DNA from: a bacterium
Lineage (GTDB): Bacteria; Dependentiae; Babeliae; Babeliales; RVW-14
Assembly (NCBI GenBank): GCA_010027825.1
Contig: RGUK01000001.1
Location: 1-51,899 of the forward strand
Direction of reading: 5' to 3'
DNA length: 51,899 bases
The translations under genes and the position numbers were made by a program. Below, piece after piece: positions 21,290-30,748 of this stretch. Within the stretch, counting starts at the first letter, position 1. Each line of letters starts with the position of its first letter. The notes below the pieces were generated by a model. That model saw only the letters and a list, made by a program, of their open reading frames with translations, made no database searches and had not been told where the DNA came from.

Positions 21290-24200
21290 TTACGGCACTA
21301 ACGTTAAACGTATTGACGTTAAACTCAGGGCATGGCGGCCGCGGAATGGGGATAACCAGATCAAGATGACAATAAACGAATTTGTTTTACACGGATCTGC
21401 TACCCAGTTTTTATTGTCGTCTGCTTTGTAGCGATTGGTTGGGTTTGTAACTTCTACAACAGTTCCATCAGCCGCCTCGTCGGGCAAATCGTTTGCTGAC
21501 GGCACTGTAATTGTTGCGGGGCCGGCACTTAATCCAACCCAACCAATCGGCAAACCATTATCGCCACCGATCGGTTCGGTTTTGTATGTATAACGCGTGG
21601 GCGCGTTTATGACCGTAACGCACGCACTATGCCACCCAAAATATTCGTTGGCAAAATACGCGTCTCGGGTCGTTGTTGACGTAAAAGTTTTGTTGTTTGG
21701 CCCGTCGAACTCGCAACCGGCGTCACTCAGCGGTTCCCACGAATACCGAAACTTTCCGTTAACCTCTCCACCATCACCAATTAAAAATTGATTTGGAGGA
21801 TCAAGAATGTCAATTATTTTGCCGTCGACCTGGTCATCTAGTGTTACGCCGCCCCAGTTGGCGACAGTTTTATCGGCGGGCGTGCTTGTAGAGTCTGTTT
21901 CTCCGGGCACCCACTCCCCGTTTTGGCGCACGTATTTTGTGATACTTTCTTTGATTTTAACGCGCATGCCCACTGTGCGGTCTGCAATCGGTATCGCGTT
22001 TAATTCTTTAAGATCGGCGACTTCCATGTCGGTATCGCAGGCAACACACGGAGAATCGGCGTAACCTACGGTGACGCTTGTCGTCGTAGTAATTTCAGGA
22101 CACGGCGTGCGCGGAATCGGCACGTTAATTAACAGCTCAATGTCAAATTCGCACTGACCCGGATCTTGGCAGTTTTCGGGGGTGCGGTGTTTTGGCACAA
22201 CTCGAAAAACACTACCGCAAACAGCGGCGGTCGGATCGGCAACCGCTTCCCACTGGTCTGGTTTAAAGTCACTCGTGCGACGCCAAAATATTCCAGTGTC
22301 TGTGGTTTTGGCGTAACCGCCTATGGCTACATCTGCAAACGATAGTGCGTCTCGGGCGGCATTGTTTTCTACCTCTGTGACAACGAGTTCAGTATCGCCC
22401 TCAATGCAGCACGCCTGGTCATCAGCGTTGTTGCCTCCGGTGAAATGCGTATTCACCTGAAAATTATCGACATTTATAATCGGGCACGGCACACGCGGAA
22501 TCGGTATTGCAATCTGCAAGTCGACATCAAACTCGCACTTATCCGGCTCGTTGCAGTCGTCGCCTTTGATAACACGCGGCGTGATAGTGAATCTGTTTGT
22601 CGGGCAATTAGCCGGGGAAATCGTGTGATCGTCGTTCACTTTTACGCGATCAGTCGGAGACAGCACCGTTACAAACATACCGGCGGCGCGTTCGTTTTCC
22701 GGTATTTTGTCGAGATCCGCGACTGTGTTTACAGTGTTTTCGTTTTCCGTTTGCGGCACAATTGTGCTGCCGGTAAACGTGTAATCTGTTGTCGGGTTTT
22801 GCACCCGCACGTACATATCTTTTTTTCGGCTGCTGAGCGCGATTATATCGCGGTCAGCGTCGGTGCTCACCGTGATTAATTTTGTTGGCGGAACAGCTGT
22901 GTTGTTATTTACAGGTGTCCAAGACTTGAGGTCTTGGCTTATTTTGTAAAGACTATTCGGTGCCGTGACGTGTATTTTTTGTCCGGGCTGCAGCCCGTTG
23001 TTAACGTCACTGAGCAGTGCTGTAAGTGCCGCCCCATCAGCCACAGTGATTGCGGCTGCTGTTGTCGTCGGCTCCCACGTCGATAAATTGTTGGAAAGTT
23101 GATAGGTTGTTGGCGGGTTATTAATTCCAATAATTGTTCCCGGTTCAGCAGTAAGCGCTAACGTGACCGCGTCTTCAAGCGTCTCAACAGTCTCATCAAC
23201 GATACAATCGAGACACGTCTCGTCGACATTTTGTGTGTCGTCTTCGTTTCCTGCAAAACCAGTGACAACATTAAAACTTGTAACGTTAATCGTGGGGCAC
23301 GGCGGCTTGGAAATTTGAACAAGCGTTTCCAAATTAAGGTCAAAAACGCACTGCGGAATCTCGTTGCAATCTTCGGTTTTCTTTTTTCGAGAACTGACAG
23401 AAAAACCACTTTCTGGGCAGCGGGCTGGCACCAGTGTTCCGTTGACAACCAAATATCTATCTGTCGGTTTTTGAACCTTTACGGTCATTCCGGCTGTGCG
23501 TTCGGTTGTGTCAATCGAATCGAGATCTTCTTCGCTATACACGGTAATCGTGTCGTCCGGCACGATTACTGGGACCCACTCGCCGCCTTCGTATACGAAC
23601 TGATTTGGCGGGCTCGATACATAAGTTACGCTACCGACCGGCGCGTCGGCCGGGCCGATGTCGGGAGTAGACACAACCGCGGCACCGTTTATTTTTGTTG
23701 TGGTCGGTGCGGCACCGCCGACGCTTGTCGGCATTGGGTTCTTTATTTTTTGCCAGGTACTGTCTGGTTGTTTTTGCCAGGCAGTGTCCGTCTCGTCCAC
23801 TTTGACGATAGCACCCGCCCATAAACCTCCGTTACCGTACGGAATAGCCTGCATCTCTTCGACGGATTCAACGATCTGATCGACACTTGAAGGAACACCC
23901 TCTATTTTGGTGTTAATTTTTTCCCACAGTGAGACGCTTTTACGCCGATAGTATGAAATTGGACTCGGAGGCACCGGGGTGGTGTCGACCTTGACGATAC
24001 CGCCGACGTTTACACCGCTTGAGCCGGTCGGAAGTGCGTACATTTCAGCGGTTGATTCAACAATTCGATCGACGCTTGAAGGCACGCCCGCTATTTTGGT
24101 TCTAATCTGCTCCCATACCGCGACGCTTTGACGGCGCCAATAAGAAACTGGGCTGGCGGGAACGTCCGTCTCGTCAACCTTGACGATACCGTTAACGGCT

Positions 24201-25237
24201 ACGCCGCCAAAACCGGTCGGAAGTGCGTACATTTCAGCGGTTGATTCAACAATTCGATCGACGCTTGAAGGCACGCCTTCTATTTTGATTCGAATTTTCT
24301 CCCACGCTGCGACGCTTTTACGCCGATAGTATGTAATTGGACCATCCGGTTCCGGTGTGAGGTCAACCTTGACGATCGCGCCAACCGTTAAACCAGACCC
24401 ACTACCGCTGGTGCTGTACGGAATGTTGTACATTTCGGCGACTGATCCGACGATTCGGTCAACGCTCGAAGGAACACCTTCTATTCTCGTTCGAATCTTG
24501 TCCCACAGCGCGACGCTTTTACGCCGATAATACGTAATCGGGGGGTCAATTTTTACTACTGAACCAGGCGGAATAGCCGCCGTTGACCGTAAAAGTGGCC
24601 GATCTGAAAACGGCAGTGTTTGGCTGTCTGCTGCGTCGCGCTCAGCCACGCTTGAATAAGTAAAATCAGCGACTGGTTCAACGACGGGTTTCCATTTTCC
24701 GTCATCGTCTTTTTTGTACGTTGTCGGCGGGTTTTGTAAAACGAACGTTACACCAGCACGATCTGCCGGAGAAAGCAAAGCGAGTTCAGCCAGACTGAAT
24801 ATTGGTTTTTCGTAACCGGCTGGTTCCCATGTTTTTAAGTCACCCGCCAGGGTGTAAAGCGACGAAACGTTCTCTACACCTACATAGGTGCCGTCTGGTT
24901 TATCTTCGGCAGGCAGGTCTTCAAATTTCGATTTGTCTTGAATAGTAATATCGTTGATGCACGTCACGCACGGAGCACCGACATATCCGGTGGTCGTTTT
25001 TAATTTGCCTTTGATTTCTGGACACGGCACAGACGGAATGGGCACCGTGATTTCAAGGTCGACATTGAATTCGCACTTGCCTGGCTCTGTGCATGTTGGC
25101 TCAGTGTGATTTGTTGTAATTGTGAACTTGCTTTGGCATTGATCTTCTGTGCAGCAGTCAGCAGACTTTGCTTCAACTTTGAATTTGTTTACGTTAATTA
25201 CGGGGCACGGCGGCTGCACGACCGGCACGTCGATCAC
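21290..25237 (-). CDS. Giant modular fibre-like protein, central fragment (1,315 aa)
   Basis: At least five copies of a repeat are visible, roughly C-x-x-x-x-F-x-I...CEFD-x-(D/E)-L-x-I-x-(V/I)PIP-x-x-PCP-x-I-x. Between them are small domains of the type DLDKIPENERAAGMFVTVLSP...W, common in tail fibres. Residues of four near-identical tandem units of 62-66 aa (YYRRKSVA...EGVPSSVDRIVES...) lie at 23,830-24,560. The nominal GTG start at 25,237 is inside a repeat, and coding sense continues upstream to about 25,285. The last 20 residues are out of frame: the reading frame is lost after NSFIV at about 21,375. The expected role is a host-binding appendage. Confidence 0.7.
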   Translation of the reverse strand: MIDVPVVQPPCPVINVNKFKVEAKSADCCTEDQCQSKFTITTNHTEPTCTEPGKCEFNVDLEITVPIPSVPCPEIKGKLKTTTGYVGAPCVTCINDITIQDKSKFEDLPAEDKPDGTYVGVENVSSLYTLAGDLKTWEPAGYEKPIFSLAELALLSPADRAGVTFVLQNPPTTYKKDDDGKWKPVVEPVADFTYSSVAERDAADSQTLPFSDRPLLRSTAAIPPGSVVKIDPPITYYRRKSVALWDKIRTRIEGVPSSVDRIVGSVAEMYNIPYSTSGSGSGLTVGAIVKVDLTPEPDGPITYYRRKSVAAWEKIRIKIEGVPSSVDRIVESTAEMYALPTGFGGVAVNGIVKVDETDVPASPVSYWRRQSVAVWEQIRTKIAGVPSSVDRIVESTAEMYALPTGSSGVNVGGIVKVDTTPVPPSPISYYRRKSVSLWEKINTKIEGVPSSVDQIVESVEEMQAIPYGNGGLWAGAIVKVDETDTAWQKQPDSTWQKIKNPMPTSVGGAAPTTTKINGAAVVSTPDIGPADAPVGSVTYVSSPPNQFVYEGGEWVPVIVPDDTITVYSEEDLDSIDTTERTAGMTVKVQKPTDRYLVVNGTLVPARCPESGFSVSSRKKKTEDCNEIPQCVFDLNLETLVQISKPPCPTINVTSFNVVTGFAGNEDDTQNVDETCLDCIVDETVETLEDAVTLALTAEPGTIIGINNPPTTYQLSNNLSTWEPTTTAAAITVADGAALTALLSDVNNGLQPGQKIHVTAPNSLYKISQDLKSWTPVNNNTAVPPTKLITVSTDADRDIIALSSRKKDMYVRVQNPTTDYTFTGSTIVPQTENENTVNTVADLDKIPENERAAGMFVTVLSPTDRVKVNDDHTISPANCPTNRFTITPRVIKGDDCNEPDKCEFDVDLQIAIPIPRVPCPIINVDNFQVNTHFTGGNNADDQACCIEGDTELVVTEVENNAARDALSFADVAIGGYAKTTDTGIFWRRTSDFKPDQWEAVADPTAAVCGSVFRVVPKHRTPENCQDPGQCEFDIELLINVPIPRTPCPEITTTTSVTVGYADSPCVACDTDMEVADLKELNAIPIADRTVGMRVKIKESITKYVRQNGEWVPGETDSTSTPADKTVANWGGVTLDDQVDGKIIDILDPPNQFLIGDGGEVNGKFRYSWEPLSDAGCEFDGPNNKTFTSTTTRDAYFANEYFGWHSACVTVINAPTRYTYKTEPIGGDNGLPIGWVGLSAGPATITVPSANDLPDEAADGTVVEVTNPTNRYKADDNKNWVADPCKTNSFIVILIWLSPFRGRHALSLTSIRLTLVP
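23830..24560 (-). repeat. Four tandem repeats of about 187-198 bp inside the giant fibre gene
   Basis: The marker RRKSV/RRQSV recurs near 24,510, 24,312, 24,120 and 23,933, each followed by W-E/D-K/Q-I, GVPSSVD and a VxIVKVD-type end. Units are in frame and nearly identical at protein level, with a variable Gly/Ser linker. They look like recently duplicated binding modules. Confidence 0.75.
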
Positions 25238-25286
25238 AAGATCTAGATCAAACGCACATTCGCCCGGGTCGTCGCAATTTTCAGGT

Positions 25287-25670
25287 TTACGCGGCCGCGG
25301 CGTGAGTTACTTCAAAATTTGTGACGTTAATTTCCGGACACGGCGTTCTTGGAATCGGAACGTCGACATTGACGTCAAAATTGTATTGGCACGGATCATT
25401 GTCCGTTTTTGTAATCTTGACTTCGATTTTTGGCTCGGTGACGCAGTCTTTGCCCGCTCCGCCGCCGCTGTTGTACGTGACGTTAATCTTGCCGCCGCCA
25501 TCAAATACCGGGCACTGAATGCACGGCTCGTTCGGCACAGGCGGCTGCACGCACTCAAAAATCGGAGGCGGCGTGGGCTCGATAAAGCAATCTTCGACAA
25601 ATTTGAAGTCGATGACCGGGACGGCCGGAATGCACGCCGGATCAGAATTTTTGAATAAATTATCTGCCAT
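25287..25670 (-). CDS. Giant modular fibre-like protein, N-terminal fragment (127 aa)
   Basis: This is the start of the giant gene: MADNLFKNSDPACIPAVP at 25,670, then Cys/Pro-rich sequence and the first repeat end VDVPIPRTPCPEINVTNFEV. The frame is lost at THAAAA, followed by TAA. The matching next sense (PRKPENCDDPGECAFD) is in the frame of the 21,290 ORF a few bases later. Compared with intact repeats about 90 residues are missing at this junction, so a deletion rather than a single-base error is likely. Confidence 0.7.
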   Translation of the reverse strand: MADNLFKNSDPACIPAVPVIDFKFVEDCFIEPTPPPIFECVQPPVPNEPCIQCPVFDGGGKINVTYNSGGGAGKDCVTEPKIEVKITKTDNDPCQYNFDVNVDVPIPRTPCPEINVTNFEVTHAAAA

Positions 25671-25678
25671 AGTACACG

Positions 25679-26587
25679 TTACGAGCAGTTGCCCGTGCTG
25701 CCGAGGTTGCGACTGATAGTGATACGCGGAGGGTCAGTTTGTGTAGCGATATTTATACCATTACCGCTTGTTAATGTCACCGTCGGTCCGCCTAAACCGT
25801 TGACGGTAAAAATTAGTTCGTCGCATGCCGGGCCGCCGCTAAAAAATTTGCTGTTGTGAAACAACGGTTCGTCTGGAAACAGTGCCAACTCGCTGCCGTT
25901 GGCACACAACTCGGCATCGACCGGCGCACCAGCACCGACACTGGCCCCAATTTTAATTTCGTTTGCAAACGTTGTTTGTTTAATACTGCAGTTGTAACCT
26001 TCTTTTAATTTGATGTTCCCGGCCATGCAGGCTTTGTTAAGAATAATTTTCGGGATTACGGTGGCACCCGGGTTTGCCTGGCCGCACTCTGGCACGACTG
26101 GTCGTTCATAGTTTCCGATGTTGATTGTCCGGACGTAGGCTTTGTTTAAATTTTGAATGCGTGCCGGCTCAAGCTGCAACGCGTTCTTGTTGAAAAAAAT
26201 TGTGTCGTCTGCCGTTAAAAACTCGTTTAGATCTTTCAGCGGGCCGGTCACCAAAAAACCTTCCCAGGCGGCGTCCGGCACATTCGGACACGGCGACAGT
26301 GTGGCACTCTCACTGTATTCAATTTGCCACTCCTGCATCGCGGCGGACCGCACAAAAACCAGCGGCTCGTCCGTAGCGTCTGTGCGAAACTCAAAATAAA
26401 ACTTGCCGCTGTCTCGTGTTAATTTAGCCAACCATACGGTGTGCCGCGTGTCGTCAAAAAAACTGTCAATTCGCATGATGACGCCCGCATCGACAATGGC
26501 ACTGTCTGGAATGGGCGGCGTGCCCGGTTTGAAAACAAACGGATACGATCGGTACTCGTTGTCGTTGTAAAAACCTGGACGTGGCAT
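25679..26587 (-). CDS. Appendage protein with shared Tyr-Pro N terminus (302 aa)
   Basis: It starts MPRPGFYNDNEYRSYPF, a version of the N-terminal segment found in four further genes upstream in this operon. The middle is beta-rich. Residues about 175-300 contain spaced Cys residues and a closing GNGINIATQTDPPRITI segment, typical of tail-fibre tips. It shares one base with the upstream gene and precedes the giant fibre by eight bases. Probably a baseplate-attached fibre or adaptor. Confidence 0.7.
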   Translation of the reverse strand: MPRPGFYNDNEYRSYPFVFKPGTPPIPDSAIVDAGVIMRIDSFFDDTRHTVWLAKLTRDSGKFYFEFRTDATDEPLVFVRSAAMQEWQIEYSESATLSPCPNVPDAAWEGFLVTGPLKDLNEFLTADDTIFFNKNALQLEPARIQNLNKAYVRTINIGNYERPVVPECGQANPGATVIPKIILNKACMAGNIKLKEGYNCSIKQTTFANEIKIGASVGAGAPVDAELCANGSELALFPDEPLFHNSKFFSGGPACDELIFTVNGLGGPTVTLTSGNGINIATQTDPPRITISRNLGSTGNCS

Positions 26588-27390
26588 TAGGTCACCTGCG
26601 GGCCGACAGTGTCAAACGTTAATGTGCCGTTGTTCGGATAAATGCGGACAGTCGGCTGGTCAACCATTTTGTCTGTGGCGGTAAACGTAAAATTGCCGTA
26701 CGTGTCCGGACCACAACCGTTGATGGTCTGCAAGAACGATTTGGTCGGAAACTCTGTTTGCGGTGCACATATCAGCCGCTTAAACAGCGGTACGCCGATA
26801 ATGTCGATTCGAATAACGTGCTCGCCTTCGGCACGCAGAACAATACCGTTGCTGCCGACCAGCCACACGTCGCCTGTTTGTAATTGGGACGTATCTGGTA
26901 TGAGTGCCCGTAATCCCGGTTCTTTAGCAGGAATCACCGCGGTGGATACAAACTCAGTCGCGTCGGCAGAGAAGTTATGTTGTCCTTGTGCCCAAACAGC
27001 AAAAGCTGACAAAGACGAATTTTGCTTAATGTTTCCGTTGTTGTCGCGCACGGCTGGCGCCGCTAAAAGCATGCCGCCCGGGCGGCCGTATTGGTCCACA
27101 AAAGAAACAACACCGTTATCTGGCGGATTTAGCACGTCATACTCGCCGACGAGGCGGGCCGGACTGTTTATATCCCCGATAATGATAGTTACGGTCTGTG
27201 AAGTAATTGTAATAGATGACAAGTACACCTGTTCGTTTAAATCGATGCCGTAGAATGACGCGTCGACAAACATATCGTTTTCAATTTTTAAACCGGTGTC
27301 CGATACGAGCGTACTGTGATCCGCAAACGGGTAGCGGCTTGCCGATTGCTCGTCGCGGAACTGCGGAAATAGAATGCGTGAACTGGTCAT
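26587..27390 (-). CDS. Appendage protein with shared Tyr-Pro N terminus (267 aa)
   Basis: The ATG at 27,390 (MTSSRILFPQFRDEQSASRYPF) is chosen; the longer frame to 27,600 is basic, unlike the rest, and lies inside the upstream gene. SRYPFADHSTLVSDTGLKIENDMFVDASF (in part) matches the RYPL...DDSGVFIRDDILVDCN block of the 27,387 protein. The body is beta-rich with few Cys. It overlaps neighbours by 1 and 4 bp. A virion surface protein anchored by its N terminus is likely. Confidence 0.72.
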   Translation of the reverse strand: MTSSRILFPQFRDEQSASRYPFADHSTLVSDTGLKIENDMFVDASFYGIDLNEQVYLSSITITSQTVTIIIGDINSPARLVGEYDVLNPPDNGVVSFVDQYGRPGGMLLAAPAVRDNNGNIKQNSSLSAFAVWAQGQHNFSADATEFVSTAVIPAKEPGLRALIPDTSQLQTGDVWLVGSNGIVLRAEGEHVIRIDIIGVPLFKRLICAPQTEFPTKSFLQTINGCGPDTYGNFTFTATDKMVDQPTVRIYPNNGTLTFDTVGPQVT

Positions 27391-29207
27391 GCCTGCTCGA
27401 CTATCGTAAATTTGTTGAAGTACGTGTAAGACCGGCTTGTAAACAAACCAGCGGCTCCGATCAGGTCGCCGTACGATGCGGCATCGATTTGTACTGTCAT
27501 GTTTACCGTAGCGGGATTTGTTGTTGTCATCTCCTCGGCGTACACGTTTAGGGCGATTGAGTTCCCGTCGCTGACTGGTGTGACATAAAGTCTGTACCAC
27601 GAACCGGTTTTAATAGTCATTGTCGCGGCGGATTCGAGTGTAACGAAATTATTTGTGTATCGGAGTACGCGCACCTGGCCGCGAGCAGCGTCCAATACCG
27701 CGACCACAAACGTTGTCTGACGTTGTTGTGCGGCGTTTAAAGTTTTTTGATAGTTGAGCACAATACCGCCGTTGCGCTCCAACCCGCCCGTGCCGATTCG
27801 AATTTCTGCGGTTATTGTCTTATTTAATGTCCAGTCTGTCGCTGAGTTTTTAAAAGTTGCAATATTTAAAGTGGACGAACTTATGGCGATATATGTCGGT
27901 TTTGTGGTCAAATCATTGCCGGTTGCATTAATTGTTTCTATGTCAATTTCTGCCGACACGCAACTTGAGCACCCCGGCGGTGACAGTACGTTTGCAATAT
28001 CAAATTTTCCAGTCTGTACTTGAAATGCGTCACTTCCCTGGCAATTCGCGAAATCAACACACGCCGGAAGGGCTACCGGCGGGTAAACGGGTGTTGGCGG
28101 CAGTTCGTCAATAATTATGTCGGGTATTAGTGTCGTCGGATCAGGCCAGGTGCAGTACTCGGCCGAGTTGGTGACTGTCCATGTGATTAAGTCATCTGCT
28201 AGTTGCCACCGCTCATTCGTGTCGACTGTTCGCACGATCATCTTGGACGTGCGCTGCTCAACAGGAAACGTAGCCAGGTCTGCTTCTGTGGGCACATCAA
28301 AACCAGCGACGCAGCAATCGTCTGTGTATTGTTTGGGTCGTTTACTTTGCACATTGACACCGGCACATATCGTGCCCAAGTCGTTATTTGAAATTATGTC
28401 GGTGCCGCCGCAGTCAGTAAACGGCCGGACATCGTTGAAATTTTCAAATACGATTTCGACGTTGCCGTTACAGTCTGGTGCGATACCGTTAATATTTTCG
28501 ATTGGCGGTTTGGGGCACGTACCGCTTTCTGGCCGCTGCCCGCACGGGCCCAAAAACAACTGCAACGGGTTGTAATCTGTCGTGATTTCGGACGTGTCCA
28601 GTTCTATGACAAGTGCCCTGACGTTGTCGGCGTATGGGGTTGTTTCTGCGGTTGTCTTTTTTACAACATCACCGGCGTTTTCCATGTATCGTACTTTAAC
28701 CGGGAACTCGCCCACCAAACTGACAACACCCTGTAGCACATCGTTTAAACCAAATTTTCCAATCGTTGGGATCGGAAGTGGTTTGTAACCACGTGCACAG
28801 CGCGGCGACACTAAAGTTTGTCGTACGGTCGAATACCGGCCTGTAAACGGTATTTCGACTCCTGGGCCAAACACGACCCAACCACTAACGCCCGGGTGCA
28901 GTCCAGTAATTGAATAATTGACGTACGGGCTCACAGGTTGCGGTACAGTAATCGCCGCCAATATCGCACCGGCAGACGTTTCACGTGTTTGACTGACGCC
29001 GAATACAACTGTCGCTAAACCGGCAGATACCGTAATTCCCTGAACGTATACGTACTCGCCGTATGTATTGGGAAAACGAATATTGCAATCCACCAGGATA
29101 TCGTCTCTGATAAACACACCCGAATCGTCCAGTCCGGTACTGTTTTCGTCGAGCGGATATCGACGAGTTGTTTGCAAGTTGTACCAGTTTTGATTTCGAA
29201 TACTCAT
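27387..29207 (-). CDS. Appendage protein with lectin-like C-terminal domain (606 aa)
   Basis: From the ATG at 29,207 the N terminus is NWYNLQTTRRYPLDENS, the shared anchor-like segment, followed by RDDILVD and a beta-rich domain. A short fibre module (VPTEADLATFPVEQRTSKMI) resembles inserts of the giant protein. Residues about 420-606 form a beta-sandwich with SWYRLYVTP and AAGLFTSRSYTYFNKFTIVEQ, the pattern of a concanavalin A/LamG-type lectin domain. This domain probably binds host surface glycans. Cys residues are frequent in the centre. Confidence 0.75.
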   Translation of the reverse strand: MSIRNQNWYNLQTTRRYPLDENSTGLDDSGVFIRDDILVDCNIRFPNTYGEYVYVQGITVSAGLATVVFGVSQTRETSAGAILAAITVPQPVSPYVNYSITGLHPGVSGWVVFGPGVEIPFTGRYSTVRQTLVSPRCARGYKPLPIPTIGKFGLNDVLQGVVSLVGEFPVKVRYMENAGDVVKKTTAETTPYADNVRALVIELDTSEITTDYNPLQLFLGPCGQRPESGTCPKPPIENINGIAPDCNGNVEIVFENFNDVRPFTDCGGTDIISNNDLGTICAGVNVQSKRPKQYTDDCCVAGFDVPTEADLATFPVEQRTSKMIVRTVDTNERWQLADDLITWTVTNSAEYCTWPDPTTLIPDIIIDELPPTPVYPPVALPACVDFANCQGSDAFQVQTGKFDIANVLSPPGCSSCVSAEIDIETINATGNDLTTKPTYIAISSSTLNIATFKNSATDWTLNKTITAEIRIGTGGLERNGGIVLNYQKTLNAAQQRQTTFVVAVLDAARGQVRVLRYTNNFVTLESAATMTIKTGSWYRLYVTPVSDGNSIALNVYAEEMTTTNPATVNMTVQIDAASYGDLIGAAGLFTSRSYTYFNKFTIVEQA

Positions 29208-30745
29208 GTGATTGCACAAGCTCTGGCGTCGTTACCGAATTGGTCGCACGCAAGTGTGGCACTTTTAACTGTCTGTGCGGCCTGTCTATTATCTTCTCGT
29301 GTTTCTTCGGGGCACCCGGTTTGTATGGGGCTGCCGTCTGCAAAAGTGCCGGTTAACGTGCCGACAATCGGGTATGCTTTATTATCTGTAGCTTTTACAC
29401 GAAACTTAACGTACGAACTTCCGCCGGCTTTAATTGCCGGCAGCGGCACGTCAATTTTTATGCCGCCGGTAATTGGCGTAATGTTTAAACCGGGTGCGGC
29501 TGTACTGCCGTCTGGTTGGTAGAGTGTTGTGTTGCCGCACACAAGTTCAATCGGCACCGCAGAAGTCATGGCGAGGCTAAGCGTGCTCGGCTGGTAACAA
29601 ACTTGGCACGGATTGCACAGCATCATCACGACGTCTAATAACGGGCAGCACTGTGGGACCAATAAAAGTTTTAACGGATTTTCAACAGTGCACGCGCGTT
29701 TTTGATTCCAGGCTTGAATATTTGCTGCATGAATAGAGTTAACATCCGTGGTACGACGACCGATTAGGGCGTACCGGCGGCCAAGTTCATTCATGTACAA
29801 CGCGGTGTTTAAATAGTCATTACAGGCACAGCACGGCGTACAGTCTGCACCGACCTGTTGCTGTGCTGTCGGATGCGGGCCAAATTTTCCGCCAATTGTC
29901 GAGGTTGGTCGGCGCATGTATAGGCAGTCGCCCGCTGACAACAAAAAATCGCCGGCTTTTGTCGCGGTAATTCCGTTAATTTGTTTGATTGGTTGTGGAA
30001 TGATTTCTTGAGTCGCCTCGTCATACCCAGAGCCGCACACCGGAAAATAACCAGCACCTGTGCCGGCTACACCCAAAAAACTCACGTTTGTATTGACGAG
30101 AAAATTAGATGTGGTTGTAGCGGCGGCGGTTATTTCAGTGTTGTAGTTGTTTGTGAAGCGGATATTCCCCGTATAGGGTCCGTTTACAACCGTTCCGTTC
30201 CGCTGCCGCACCCGCAACGACAGCAAACGTTTTGGCATCTTGTCGACCGTACGGGCGTCTAGGACAGCGTTTTTTGGTGCCAAATGTTGCGGATAGTATT
30301 TCGGTTCAGGTTCGCCTGTTTTCCAGGTTTTATAGACAACAATGCGGCACACGGCATGTGTTGTGTACCACGTAATGATCTTGTAATCCGTGCCCCAGTC
30401 TTCAACGCTGCACGTCGTTAGAGGTGAAACAGTGTTAAAAATTTCAGTACCGTTTGCGTCAACAAGAACAATGTCGACCTCGTTAATCGGGACCGGTGCA
30501 CCGGTAGGCAGATCGCTCGGTTCGTCTCCGATGTTCAAAAGGTATTTAATTCGCAGCGGAAATTTCGTTTTTGGCACGCTTGGGACGTACTCGCCCTGAT
30601 CGTCGTATGACAAATAAAAGTCAGCCACCAGGTAACGAATATCTTCTGACGGATTGACAAACGGATAGTCTAGGCCGCTTTGCGGCTGGATAACGCCGAT
30701 ACCTTGCCGGCCGTGCGGCGTATAGACAAAGTCAGGGGTGCTCAT
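29204..30745 (-). CDS. Appendage protein, Cys-rich (513 aa)
   Basis: A variant of the shared N terminus is present (SGLDYPFVNPSEDIRYLVADFYLS, about 23-46). The central region has TPCCACNDYL (about 305), a motif also found in the 30,749 protein, plus PQCCPLLDVVMMLCNPCQVC (about 378-397). The last 120 residues are a beta-sandwich-like domain (GGIKIDVPLPAI, SSYVKFRVKATD). Cys pairs suggest metal binding or disulfide stabilisation. It overlaps the next gene by 4 bp and follows the previous one after three bases. Confidence 0.7.
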   Translation of the reverse strand: MSTPDFVYTPHGRQGIGVIQPQSGLDYPFVNPSEDIRYLVADFYLSYDDQGEYVPSVPKTKFPLRIKYLLNIGDEPSDLPTGAPVPINEVDIVLVDANGTEIFNTVSPLTTCSVEDWGTDYKIITWYTTHAVCRIVVYKTWKTGEPEPKYYPQHLAPKNAVLDARTVDKMPKRLLSLRVRQRNGTVVNGPYTGNIRFTNNYNTEITAAATTTSNFLVNTNVSFLGVAGTGAGYFPVCGSGYDEATQEIIPQPIKQINGITATKAGDFLLSAGDCLYMRRPTSTIGGKFGPHPTAQQQVGADCTPCCACNDYLNTALYMNELGRRYALIGRRTTDVNSIHAANIQAWNQKRACTVENPLKLLLVPQCCPLLDVVMMLCNPCQVCYQPSTLSLAMTSAVPIELVCGNTTLYQPDGSTAAPGLNITPITGGIKIDVPLPAIKAGGSSYVKFRVKATDNKAYPIVGTLTGTFADGSPIQTGCPEETREDNRQAAQTVKSATLACDQFGNDARACAIT

Positions 30746-30748
30746 GTG

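Noticed and set aside
23830..24560. Regularly spaced repeats that could suggest a CRISPR array
   Set aside because: Units are 187-198 bp, in frame and encode protein repeats; no short direct repeat with unique spacers exists.
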